Shown here: in pieces, positions 35,401-44,936 of the stretch
Numbering within the stretch: position 1 is the stretch's first letter
How the letters are laid out: each line of letters starts with the position of its first letter
Source: Amoebophrya sp. A120
Lineage: Eukaryota; Sar; Dinophyceae; Syndiniales; Amoebophryaceae
Assembly: GCA_905178155.1 (NCBI GenBank)
Contig: CAJINV010000033.1
Coordinates: 22,736-86,735 of the forward strand
Length of the DNA stretch: 64,000 nt
Reading direction: 5' to 3'
Made by a program: the position numbers and the translations under genes
Notes under the pieces: generated by a model
What the model was told of the DNA's origin: nothing
Seen by the model: only the letters and a program-made list of their open reading frames with translations
Database searches by the model: none

Positions 35401-35827
35401 TGGACCTGGACCGGCCGGCGGCGGCGGTGGACCGCAGCAACGAACCTCGCCAACCACCACCGCCACAGATCAGCCGCCGCGAACGAGTTTGATTGGATCC
35501 GACCGGGGGGACACCCTGCCGGCGTGGCTGTTCGACCCGAAAATGCACCTGATCCAGCTAGCGGCGGTGGGTGACCTCGTCAGCTTCAACCGCATGCGGC
35601 TGTCGGGGACCACCGACTTCTACGGCCAGGACTACGACCAGCGCACGCCCCTGCACCTCGCCGCGTCCAACGGGCACTTGTCCGTCGTTCGCTTCTTGCT
35701 CGACAATGGCCACCCTCTGGACATGAAGGACCGGTGGGGCGGCACGCCGCTCGACGACGCGTTGCGGGAAAACCACGAAACCGTGGCAAACTTTCTCATG
35801 CTGCACTACCAGCGGTTGCAGGGATAA
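29420..35827 (+). CDS. GLS: Glutaminase (GLS-type) with ankyrin C-terminus and huge insertions
   Basis: Hydrolyses glutamine to glutamate and ammonia. Exons 29420-32642, 32954-32998 and 33315-35827 give 1,926 aa; animal kidney-type enzyme is about 670. After a disordered N-terminus, the EF-hand-like dimerisation region is visible (ASAFFRYLRTKGILDDDNRV; SPEIIARACANDFVMKDFDD). The catalytic domain begins ASYIPQLQSQNENWWAVAAC, with the Ser-x-x-Lys site in FCLQSCSKT (Ser 598, Lys 601) and HRHVGCEPSG, NPLINSGAI. About 900 low-complexity residues then interrupt the fold. It resumes at about 1,598: [68 protein letters not shown]. Ankyrin repeats (TPLHLAASNGHLSVVRFLLD, GGTPLDDALRENHETVANF) close the protein. 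All key catalytic segments look intact, so activity is likely. Two introners 50 bp apart sit within the large insertion. Confidence 0.95.
32643..32948. mobile_element. Introner, family 3, TSD TGTGG/CGTGG
   Basis: Starts TATCACAGTGAAAAATGCCC and ends GGCATTTTTCATTGTAATA. Flanks match at 4 of 5 bases. Excision joins LKRGNV to DYLNTPGTNVYHETP. Its interior runs opposite to 18341-18664 and 27443-27754. Confidence 0.9.
32999..33309. mobile_element. Introner, family 2, TSD CCCGG
   Basis: Starts TATCAAAAGGAAAAATCCCC and ends GGATGTTTCCGTTTGATA. CCCGG is exact at 32994-32998 and 33310-33314. Excision joins VYHETP to GGVPGRVFEPW. The interior closely matches 46090-46343 in the same orientation. Confidence 0.93.
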
Positions 35828-36899
35828 TTTGATCATGATGTTGAGATAAACTAACCAGTAGTACAACGGATTTTTTTCAAGAGTCAGCTTCATGATGGGC
35901 CACGACTACGTACTGGCAAGATTGAACTGGTGACAGGAAGCTGTTCTGGAGCTTTTCTTGTGTGCTGACGGGTTCAGCTTGGACAGTGATATTGACACGA
36001 GACCGAAAAAGACGTGGAACAAAACTTCTGCCCGTCTATGTAAGTATAAAACTTCGGTTCCGGTCGATCAGCATGTGTGCGTCGATACGACTTTTCCTCT
36101 TGTCAGAAAGGACATGATGTGGTGACTTGGGTTGAACATGTTCGTAGTTATCTTTTCGTTCTTCATAGCACGCGCAGCGGAGGACAAGCACAAGAACTAC
36201 AGTAGGCCGCCCCGGCTGCTATTTGGTATCATTGTTCATGGTCGTGATGGAAAAGGAAAACAAACACAAAGTGTGTGCATCGTTAAGCTGCATCACAAAT
36301 CACATTGTGCCAGGTTAGAAATGAAGTAGTCGAAAAGTGAAGAGAGAAAGATGAGTGAGACATGTCGTGAGTGTTTCGTACACATATCGGCTTCACGTTT
36401 ACAAGGCCGAGGCGAGCACGGGGACCTCGTATGATCATGTCAGTGGAATTTAGTTTTTTCGTGCGTCAATCATTCATTGATCCTGATTCGTGAAGCAGAT
36501 GCAGAAGCATTTCGTTTCTGTAGTTGTGCTGACAAGTAGGGGAGAGTAAATGATGAAAATATGATCCACTGAAATTTAGTAAATTCGTTTTCGTTTCTTA
36601 CCTGTAGTTACATCGCAGAGAAGAGGGGAAATGCAAATACTTAGTATGACACAGAAATATCATGAATCCGGTGAGCCAATAAACCATAAGCATAATCATG
36701 TTGAAGTGCGCCCGCCGCAGTGGAAGGAAGTAGAGGAAATCATCCTCTCACGACGCGACGTCAACCTCCTGCAACAGAACGACTGCGGCGTGCTTATGTA
36801 GTTGGTGCAGCCATTATTTCTGGTCGTGGCACGGCGGGCGGTAGTAGGAAGACATCTCTACTACAACTACCGCTGCTGCTGTTCCATTTATCACTGAGG
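35828..36899. other. Intergenic, glutaminase to next gene
   Basis: No supported gene. The frame of the next gene is open back to 36720 from a GTG, after CCGCCGCAG, so an upstream exon is possible but unproven. A lone element-like motif (GCATCACAAATC) lies near 36290. Confidence 0.35.
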
Positions 36900-39800
36900 A
36901 TGGTGCTCTCCGCGAGGACGTCGACGTTTTCGGCCGGCGCTGCCGGGGCGAGCACCAGCACCGCAGTCGTTGTTACACGACACTTCTGTTCTTCTTGGCT
37001 CCTTCTTTTCTTGTTCTTCGGTGCGCAGAAGATGCTACCATTTGGTGCCAGAGCGACTGTTCGGGACGAAAGAAGAAGTAGCCAAAGCGCCGACGTCGAC
37101 GTGCGGCCCGGCGGGGAAACCACCACGAGTTCGAACGAGGAAGAGGAAGAGCAGAAGCTGCCAAGAATTGGTCACGAGCGGACTACAACAGGAGCCCCAG
37201 CCGCGGCCGATGACTCCTTTGACGATGATGTTGTTCGTCGTGGTGCAGGCGAACAAAAAAGACGGAATAAACCTGCCCGCGGCGCGAGTTCCTACAAAAC
37301 TCCTCTGCAGCCCGAGGAAAATGCGCTCTTCGACGTGGTTCTTGAAGGGAGTGCACCAACTACTTCTAGAAGAGCCACGGCCAATCAGGCCGCCGCGCCA
37401 GCGTCCGGCGGTCGCGCAGCTCTTGAAGTTGGGGCCGCAGGCACTGGAGCAGCCATACCTCCTCCAAGAACAACGGAAGTTGTGGACTTGCTTCTCGAAC
37501 AAGGGCCTGTGGAACAAGATGAAGACCAGGCCGAGGACGTCGCGTCTGAGCAGCCGGAACACGAACAGCAAGAAGTTAACAAGCCAGAACAACACCAAGA
37601 CCGGCCTCTTGAAAAGCATCTTCGCGATCATCTAGTTCATGTTGTTAAAAATAACGACCCGCATCACTGTCCGAACCTACGGGGCGGTAGAACCTCTACA
37701 AGTGATAGCAGTTTAGCAACGTCTTCAAGTAGTAGGGCAGCTGCAGCTGCTTCAAGTTTCTCTACTACTACTGTGGTACAAGTGGAAGAAGTAGTGCAGG
37801 AACAGGTCGATGAAGAAAATAAACCATCGTGGTTCCTCAATTCAACGGGGTCATCACCAATATCATCGGCAGAAGATGAAAATAAAAGCGGAGAATCAGA
37901 ATCTCTTACGTCCTCGACGTCGGACTTTGTACAAAAGACTGCTGGAAGATCCGTTGTGAGGACCACCTCCGACGAGTTCCAGAAGAAGGAAGGAGAAGAA
38001 AAACAACAACACCAAGAAAAAGAACAGCAGCGCACAAGGGTGCAAGTCGGAGACCTGCTAGGATGTGCGTGCAGTGCTGGAGAACCTGCGTTCTCTCTTT
38101 CCGAGGATTTTCTCGACCGGCGGTTTGCGTGGGCTCGTCTCGAGCCTATTTGCAAACCACCGGCCTTCTGCCCCGTATTTGGGCGACCCTACTACGTCCC
38201 GTGGAACGCCCCGCTCTCTCTAGTGGACCAGCTTGGCAAAAGCCCACGCTATTTAAAAGCCAACAAGCGCTTGGTGGGGTCCACGCGGCACAACTTGGTA
38301 GAGCTGCGATATCAACATGATCAAGAAACAGAACCCCCGGGGAGGAGGACGGGCGGCCGCTCGCCTGGTGGTGCTGAAACCGCCACAATCTCGTCACCTC
38401 CGGGAAATAAAGCAGCCACCTTGTTGGGCCGATGCGCAGGCGCTGGCCGCAGCCGCTTATTCTCGAATCTTCTCTACTCCTACAGTCGACCGAGACGTGG
38501 AGCTGTTATCTAAAGAGCTTGACGCCCAGTTCGATGCGGAAGAGCTCGCGAACGCGTACGAGGAGGATGGAATCGACGTTGGCCTGGCCCTGAGGCAGCT
38601 AGAGAACAACCCGCCACCGGGAGCTTTCGTCAGGCCGGTCACCGCGCTCTTTGACTTGGACGAGGTGGAGTCCGACGGAAGAAGGACGGGGCTGCTTGGC
38701 CGCTGGAACTCGCAGACCAATGCGGACCCGTTTTATTGAAAGAAAAAACTGTGTTAGTCTTAGTGTAGGTATTTCAGAAAGTGCGATATTTTTTAATAGC
38801 GAAAGTTCAAGACTTTTTAAAAAGCAGGCATGTCCGGTTTTCTTAATACTGCCTGTGTTGTGGTGCTTGGAATGCAAGTAGCTAGCGGCTGCTTCGGTAA
38901 TAATTGTCTTGAGCTAGTTAAGGATGCAGGACTCATGTTTCTGCTTCGAAACCCGCTGGGCATCGTCGTAGTACTCCTCCATTCCGGCACTTGTTGCGTT
39001 TTCATTTTGAGAAGAGAAAAGTCCGAAGAGTTGAAGGCGGAAAAGATAACTTTATGAGTGTAAGCGCAAAGCTAAGTCTTTAGGTCGCGTTGAAATCGAG
39101 GCACTTTCTCGACCCCCCCTGACCACCCCCCCAGCGCGAAAATGAAAATGGTGCACTCGCAATTTTCTCTTTCCTAATCCCGACCTATAAAAACAAAAAA
39201 GAATGATCAGTGTAAATGGCCATCTTGGGAAAGAGATCCGAATGAGTGTAGTGCAATTTCTGGAGGTCCTTTTGACCCCCCCAAGGAGAAGAGTTTCTCT
39301 GCTACACTCGTCGTTTTCCCTTTTCCGGGATGTGGCCTACACTTTCACTGTTCTGTTTTCCCTGCCCGAATTGCAGTCAACGCCATTCGCGCGCGGGTTC
39401 TGGAACTTTCGGCCTCCTTATACTTTCAGCGTTCGGGCTTCTGGAGTCCTGCCTCCTTAACTATTCACATATACCGAAGCAGCCGTAGCTAGTTTTGACT
39501 ACATAAATTCGCCTTATAAACGTCAACACATGATACCAGGTCGGGCATTGCGCCACAGCTTGAGAGTTTTTTAGTTTTGCACATCAAAAAAAGTAGTGAT
39601 TTTTGCAACACCTACACTAACGCAGTTTTTTCTTTCAATATGTTTCTCCTCCGCTTCACTCCAGACCTCGACGTCCCGCACGCGCGGTACAACATGTCCA
39701 GTTAGGGCGGAAAAATCGGCAAATATCATCATTTTTGCAAGCGCACTTGTTTGGGGGGTAAAAAAAGGTTTTTTGTCGGGGGCGGAACATCTTGGAAGCC

Positions 39801-42672
39801 GACACGCCTCGCGTGTCACTTCATCTTTTCCACAGGAAACATGATAGCTGAGCTTCGGAGATGCCGCAACACCAAGACCAGAAGCAGGCCACAGTGCCTT
39901 CGCTCTGTGCGTTGTCGCTCAGATGGCCGGACGCTGTGTCGTGGGCCCGCTCTTCGAACAGTGGCCGGGCCGCCTCCCTGACCGGGGCTCGACGAGGCCC
40001 TTCGCCCGGAGAAGGAGGCCCGGCCAGGGGAGGTGGTCAGGGGGGTGCATTTTTGCCCCTCCCGGACACCCCTTCCGGGCACCCCCTTCAGGCAGCTTTG
40101 GGGTAGCCTATGCCGACCCCCTCATCCCCATTGGAAACTGCCGATTTTGCGTGCCCAAAAAAGGTAGCCCAGAGGCAGCCCAAGCCGACCCCCCTACTCC
40201 CCCCCCTTCGGCACCCCCCCGGAAGCACTCGACTGCTGGCGCGTCCGCCTTCTCCATATCCGGTCGGAGAGGGAGGATGAGAAGATATGTGGGCGCGTCC
40301 GGAATTGAATGCAGGACATTGGGTGCGGCATCCCGCGCCAGAGGGCCGCAGGCGGGTGGAGCTTCAACAAAGTCCGGCGGTTTTATTGGAAAAAGGGGAG
40401 GGCCGGATGGCGGACCGTAACACCGAAGTGCGGCGCCAACATCTAAATGGCCAACAGGAAAAAAAGCAGTACCTACACCCCCAACAGCCAGAATCTTTTT
40501 ACCCCCCCAAAAAGTGCGCTTGCAAAAATGATGACATTTGCCGATTTTTCCGCCCTAATCCAGAGTCACGCACTATTGAGAGGAAAAGTCATTCCCCCTC
40601 CCCATATCAAACCGGAAATCTGTGATGCGGGAGCGGGATTTGAGTACACAAATTCACATCAGATTTGTCTTGCAGTAGAGGACGGCACGCAGATCGTGAG
40701 CCTAGGTAGGGGCCTTTTGCTGGTGTAGGCGCCTCGCATGGTAGACGTCTGCACTGTAGGCCTTACAGCATTACAAAGCGCCTGCATAACGTGGCGGACT
40801 CTCTGAATTTGCCTGCTTGCAAGACAGGCAGCAGGATTTGCGACCTCAAATCTGCATCCCAGATTTTCAGCGGGATATGTTTTCAATATGGGGAGGGGAG
40901 ATTTTTCCTTGCAATAACAACATGTCCAGAGTCATGCACGCCTCGGAGTTGTTCTTGATGAACCCGCACGGCACAAAATCTACAACACCTGCTCCCGCAG
41001 CGGAAGCGGCGCACTCTGGAATTTCATACGTGTTTGATTCAGCACGTGATTTTTTCTCTTGGGGGTCGAAGGCCGAATTTGATGAATTGCTATGCTTGAG
41101 GTGATTTCTCTAAAGAGTTCACTACTCAGAGTATTGGACTTTGCGACTGCTGCAGATCGAGCTGTCTTCGAAGCACCGCCACGGCTCCGGTGGCTTTGTC
41201 TTCTCTCGTGTGAAGGGTACATGTATGGATTGCAGATACTTTGTCTGGGTCTGGAAGTATGGGCGAGTTTGTCGTGCGTCTCGCGGACCAGGACGGCGCA
41301 TATGGTCTGGAATGCACACAGAAGCATCATAGATTCTGCGAGACCTTCTTGCTGTCTAATATCCTGCATGAGAAATTCGTCCTTAGCAATTTTTGGCGGC
41401 GTTCATGAGCACAGGGTTTTTGTTTATCGTTGACACTTGTTCTCATACCAAGCTGCATGATCCTTTCAGACATCCAGAGACTTTTCCACTTGATAATGTG
41501 TACGACTACGTGAACGGGCAGGTCGCCCCCGCGTAATTCGCGAACCCGAACGGTGACGTTGTCATATGCATTGCAAATATGCCTGGGTCTGGATTTGTGA
41601 TACGAAAGTTGCGCCGTGGCGCCACGATCTGTATTGCATGAAGGGAACAAGTGGCCAGTTTTTTTGTTGTGCAGGAAGGTGGTAGTTTGTAATGCCAAAT
41701 ACGAATGAACTCGCATTAAGACCCGAAAAACTTCTTGCGGCGCGTTTATGCCGTGCAAAAGGCTGCGTTGATGTAATGCCAGACTCAGCATGTGCATGAC
41801 AATGACTTTGACTTACTTTCAAATTCAAATTTATATCCAAGCAGACCGAGACCCTGGCGTCCTTGCAATGCATACGCTCTTGATTCCTTTCACCGAATGC
41901 TTTTCCGGGTACGTTTATCCAAGGAAAAAGATTTTTGATAGTGTGACTGTAGTGAGTCTGTGATGCCTGCGCACCATAGAAGATATTTGCGTCTGTAATC
42001 CATCTCCATCTGCATGCAAATGCGTTTTATTCACATAACAAGTACAACTTACTATCTGCGCATGACAGGAGGCTTTTGCTGTCATAAAAAAAAACAAATT
42101 TCTTTCTGTTCACTGTTAGTTTTACTTTTCCCCAAAAAGAGAAAATACTAAGAGACACACTTTCTTTCTGGCATAACAGGCCGCGCTCGTGCGGTACGCC
42201 GAAGATCCTGACTCTCCCGGCGCCGTCTCCTATGGCCAGGCCAGGTGTTACAATCTCAATTGTTTATATATGAATAAAGATGTGGATTATTTTTATTTCG
42301 GTTTTATATTGCGTGAACCACACGAGGAAGTGCGAAAAGCGCGACGCTTTCCATCTTACTGGAAGATAGGAAGCGACGCGTTTTTCGCAATACTTACAAC
42401 AAATTGTGTCAGATAAAAAGTCTAGTGCGCTTGTAAGCTGCGAAGCTTGCCATGCGCAACATTATTCCTGCGGTGATAGGCCAGATTAATCAGCAGCACC
42501 AGCATTTGCATCACCATCACGAATTTTCGCTTTACTCATGGCAACGTTTTCTGATATTGTAAGCGGGGTACATCTCCAAAGTTGGCTTTTTTGGCGACCC
42601 AGACGCGGTGGCGGAAGTCCTACACACTCGGCCACCCGAAAGTGCTACACGCTCGGCTACCCCCTGAGGATT
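36900..42672 (+). CDS. Unknown protein with N-terminal hydrophobic signal, introner-rich
   Basis: Start ATG 36900 (MVLSARTSTFSAG) precedes a hydrophobic stretch (SSWLLLFLFFGAQKML), a signal peptide or anchor. About 350 acidic, Ser/Gln-rich residues follow, then a conserved-looking block (GDLLGCACSAGEPAFSLSED; PICKPPAFCPVFGRPYYVPW). Proposed exons: 36900-38297, 38332-38733, 39646-39701 joined to 40930-41029, 41156-41216, 41478-41521, 42180-42244 and 42603-~42672. All stay in one frame (...DVPHARYNMSRVMHASELF..., FVFSRVKETFPLDNVYDYVN, ALVRYAEDPDSPGAVSY, RKCYTLGYPLR). Introns at 41030-41155, 41217-41477, 41522-42179 and 42245-42602 are inferred as GT-AG. No family recognised. It may continue into the membrane protein at 44937-47047. 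Confidence 0.55.
38298..38331 (+). other. Candidate 34-nt intron or frameshift
   Basis: Two overlapping coding-like frames meet here. Removing GTAGAG...AAACAG (34 nt, GT-AG) joins STRHNL to NPRGGGRAAARLVVLKPP. A sequencing or assembly indel would look the same. Confidence 0.4.
38734..39640. mobile_element. Large introner, family 4 ends, TSD CGTTT/TGTTT
   Basis: 907 bp. TATTGAAAGAAAAAACTGTG pairs with CGCAGTTTTTTCTTTCAATA, with an inner TAGTGTAGGT match. Flanks match at 4 of 5 bases. Excision joins QTNADPF to LLRFTPDLDVPHARY. Roughly three to four times normal length; no convincing internal gene. Confidence 0.85.
39702..40558. mobile_element. Large introner with about 60-bp TIRs, TSD TCCAG
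   Basis: 857 bp, starts TTAGGGCGGAAAAATCGGCA and ends with its near-perfect inverse CGATTTTTCCGCCCTAA; similarity continues past GCAAGCGCACTT. TCCAG is exact at 39697-39701 and 40559-40563. The GC-rich interior carries short frames (to 165 aa) that look like low-complexity artefacts. Confidence 0.9.
40574..40916. mobile_element. Introner, family 2, in a 23-bp target duplication
   Basis: Starts TATTGAGAGGAAAAGTCATT and ends GATTTTTCCTTGCAATA. The 23 bp after it (40917-40939) match, with one mismatch, the 13 bp at 39689-39701 plus the 10 bp at 40564-40573. The left copy is split by the previous element. Interior inverted relative to 1628-1957. Confidence 0.8.
41224..41495. mobile_element. Decayed family-1 introner
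   Basis: The 5' arm TATGGATTGCAGATACTTTG then TCTGGGTCTGGAAG is clear. The 3' arm (reverse complement TATCAAGTGGAAAAGTCTCT) is diverged. No clean TSD. Frame is restored by GT at 41217 and AG at 41477. Confidence 0.55.
41565..41874. mobile_element. Family-1-like introner relic inside a larger intron
   Basis: TATGCATTGCAAATATGCCT pairs with an end whose reverse complement is TATGCATTGCAAGGACGCCA. No matching TSD. It lies within the inferred intron 41522-42179 rather than splitting an exon directly. Confidence 0.55.
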
Positions 42673-43325
42673 GATTTCATATCTGCCAAGTCTGCATGGA
42701 GTTTGCACGAAATAAAGGGCGTCTTGAGTGACAACATGATAGATGTGTTTTGCGTAGCATGAAGCTGGAGGTGGAGCTGCTGCTTCAAGAATCGATGAAC
42801 AACTACAATCCAGCACTTATCGAAACTTCTCTAGAAGTAGTCGTGGATGAATGTTTTTCGATTTCAACAGTACCGATCATGAAGTTTGCATTCTTGGAGC
42901 TGGAGCGCAGTTTTTGAGAGAGTGAAGATTCGCTGCGTCGACTGGCAAAGTTGACATGTTGAGCAGAGGCCATCGTGCCGGAGGGAGTTGAGAAGGGGAA
43001 GAATGAGAATCAAGAGTCGAGAAATATTTATACGAAATGCCGTCCTTCCGCGTCGATTGATCTCGTCGATTTTCCAGCGTCTGTGTCGTGGCAGATATGT
43101 CCGAAAAAGTGCTGCTGCTACCTACTTTGATTATAGCCAAGGAATTTAGAAGAAGGTCGATTTAATTTGGATTACAAGGTCGTGTAGTGGTTGTGGTGTT
43201 GAAAAGACGAGACAGATGCAGATCAGGAGTAAAAGCCGCTAATATCCGAGTGCGAGCGATAAAAGTTAACCTTTCATCACTTTCTCCTACTTGAATTTGA
43301 AGAAATTCAGCCTTCATCCAACCAT

Positions 43326-43476
43326 TATCCACTGCAAAAGCATCGCATAATTGGTAAAGTGTTGCCGGAAAAATGAAAATACATGCACAGATGAGAGACG
43401 TCTTTTCTTACCTGCACCTGCTGAATGAATTTGGCATGCAATTGATACCAGTGTGATGCAGCTTTTGCAATGCATA
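43326..43476. mobile_element. Introner, family 5, no clear TSD
   Basis: 151 bp. TATCCACTGCAAAAGCATCG pairs with TGATGCAGCTTTTGCAATGCATA. It is a sister of 27242-27391 in length and ends. Flanks ACCAT/AGCGT do not match, so the insertion is old, rearranged, or not in an exon. Confidence 0.6.
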
Positions 43477-43879
43477 AGCGTGGACGGGTTTCTAGATGTC
43501 ACGGAGCTCGAAGACTACGTTCTCGGAACATATCGACTGCAAATATCGAAGATCTGGCTCCTGCTTTGGAATCAAGTCGTCATGCTAGTAGTATAGTACT
43601 ACGAGTGACACTGACAGACAAACTGCATTACTTAAGCGGCCGAGCATGACAAATGAAAAACTATTGAGCGTAGAAATGCCTTAGAATGCGGATGAGAAGT
43701 GTCGTTTTTGCATCACAAAGAAGCAGCGCTTCGATTTTTGGACGTCCGCGGTCTGCATCATTTTTACACGAAGTTCATCTACTTGTACTTTCGGACTTCT
43801 TGTTCTGCATTCGAAATCGAATTCAGTGCCGCATCACGACGAGTTTTGCGAAAACCATCGTGTTTCACACAAGGAGTCA

Positions 43880-44345
43880 GATGAAGAATATTATTTGCAG
43901 TGTTGATACTAGAGCAGTTTCTACAGCCACGAGAACGTCTACTCCGTCGAGTACGACTACAGTAGGGGCTTCTTGTGAAGAGAGCAGCAGCAGGACGGTG
44001 TCGCGCAGTGCGGGCACTACTCCTACATCTTCTGCCGGTGGCTCCAGCTCCACGACCAGTGCTGCTTCGCGAGCAATTCGGACGTTGTCGTCAAGTTATG
44101 CACCTTCCGTCTCCCTTGGTTCGTCAACTTCCAACATGACTGTGCCCGTTGTGACCTACACCAGTCGCCGGCTGCCGCTGTTCGACCTGTGGCGCAGTGT
44201 CGGGATTTTCTTCCTTGTCATCCTCTGTGGAGTCACAATCACGGTATTAAGCCTAGGCTGTGCCATATATTTGTTTCTGCTTTCACCATTCATTGTTTGC
44301 TTACTATGTGCTGGTAGGGCTGCCGTTTATTTGATGATGGCATAA
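43880..44345 (+). CDS. Possible small membrane protein
   Basis: The frame from ATG 43880 (155 aa) has a Ser/Thr-rich region, then TYTSRRLPLFDLWRSVG and two hydrophobic segments (IFFLVILCGVTITVLSLGCA; FLLSPFIVCLLCAG). The same frame extends upstream to ATG 43686. Codon use is less biased than in nearby certain exons, so this may be a spurious frame. No family recognised. Confidence 0.3.
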
Positions 44346-44936
44346 GGAATTCTTTCTACTCTAGACTTTCGCTTGTTTCAGTTTCTTTTTCCGAACAAAT
44401 TTGTTACGTATGTACTGAGTCTTAGTAGTAGTAGTTCCACGGAAGATCTTCTGTTCGGCTACCAAGAATTCTTTGTGTTGTCTCGTCCAGTAAGAAAGAC
44501 AAAGAACACAATGATCAAACTCTACAAAAATCGCACAGTGGCAGCATCTGACCTCCTCTCTGCTACCTGCGTCGCCAAAATCGTCCCCCGATCAAACAAA
44601 TCCGCTGGACGAGGTTCGTGGGAACAAACTGACCACGACATTATCCTACAGCAAAACGTTCCTGCCCTAGTAGAGTCAAGATGGAGACTTTGCAACGCAA
44701 ACCATGAGGCTTTGGCTGTTGCGCATGACAAGTTCTTTGGGCTCGTAGTGTAATAATCCTGTTTCGCTAGTGCAGCCGCGGCGTGAGCAATCTGCGATCT
44801 CATTCTGATGCTAGCATCACAAACTTCCAGCTACCATAATAGTAAGAATTGCGTGTCACGTTGGCTGCGCACGAGAAACTTTCTAGGCCTGCAGATTTGC
44901 ATTACAATTGTGGGGTGGGAGCGTTTTTCCGCAGAA

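Larger units (their letters stand above)
42673..44936. other. Unresolved stretch between two exon groups
   Basis: May be one or more long introns or an intergenic gap. It holds a short element (43326-43476), a coding-like fragment near 43479-43530 (VDGFLDVTELEDYVLG) and a frame with membrane segments (43880-44345). From about 44895 to 44936 is the 3' arm of a family-3-like introner (GGGGTGGGAGCGTTTTTCCG, ending GAATA) with no sure 5' partner. Confidence 0.35.

Noticed and set aside
39923-40420. 165-codon frame inside the large introner as a transposase
   Set aside because: Gly/Pro/Arg-rich, GC-driven, without catalytic acidic triad or DNA-binding motif.
39702-40558. TTAGGG at the element end as a telomere repeat
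   Set aside because: It occurs once at each end as part of an inverted repeat, with no tandem array.
44373-44753. 126-codon frame as a gene
   Set aside because: Weak codon bias, includes element-like motifs (GCATGACAAG) near its end, and no recognisable protein feature.
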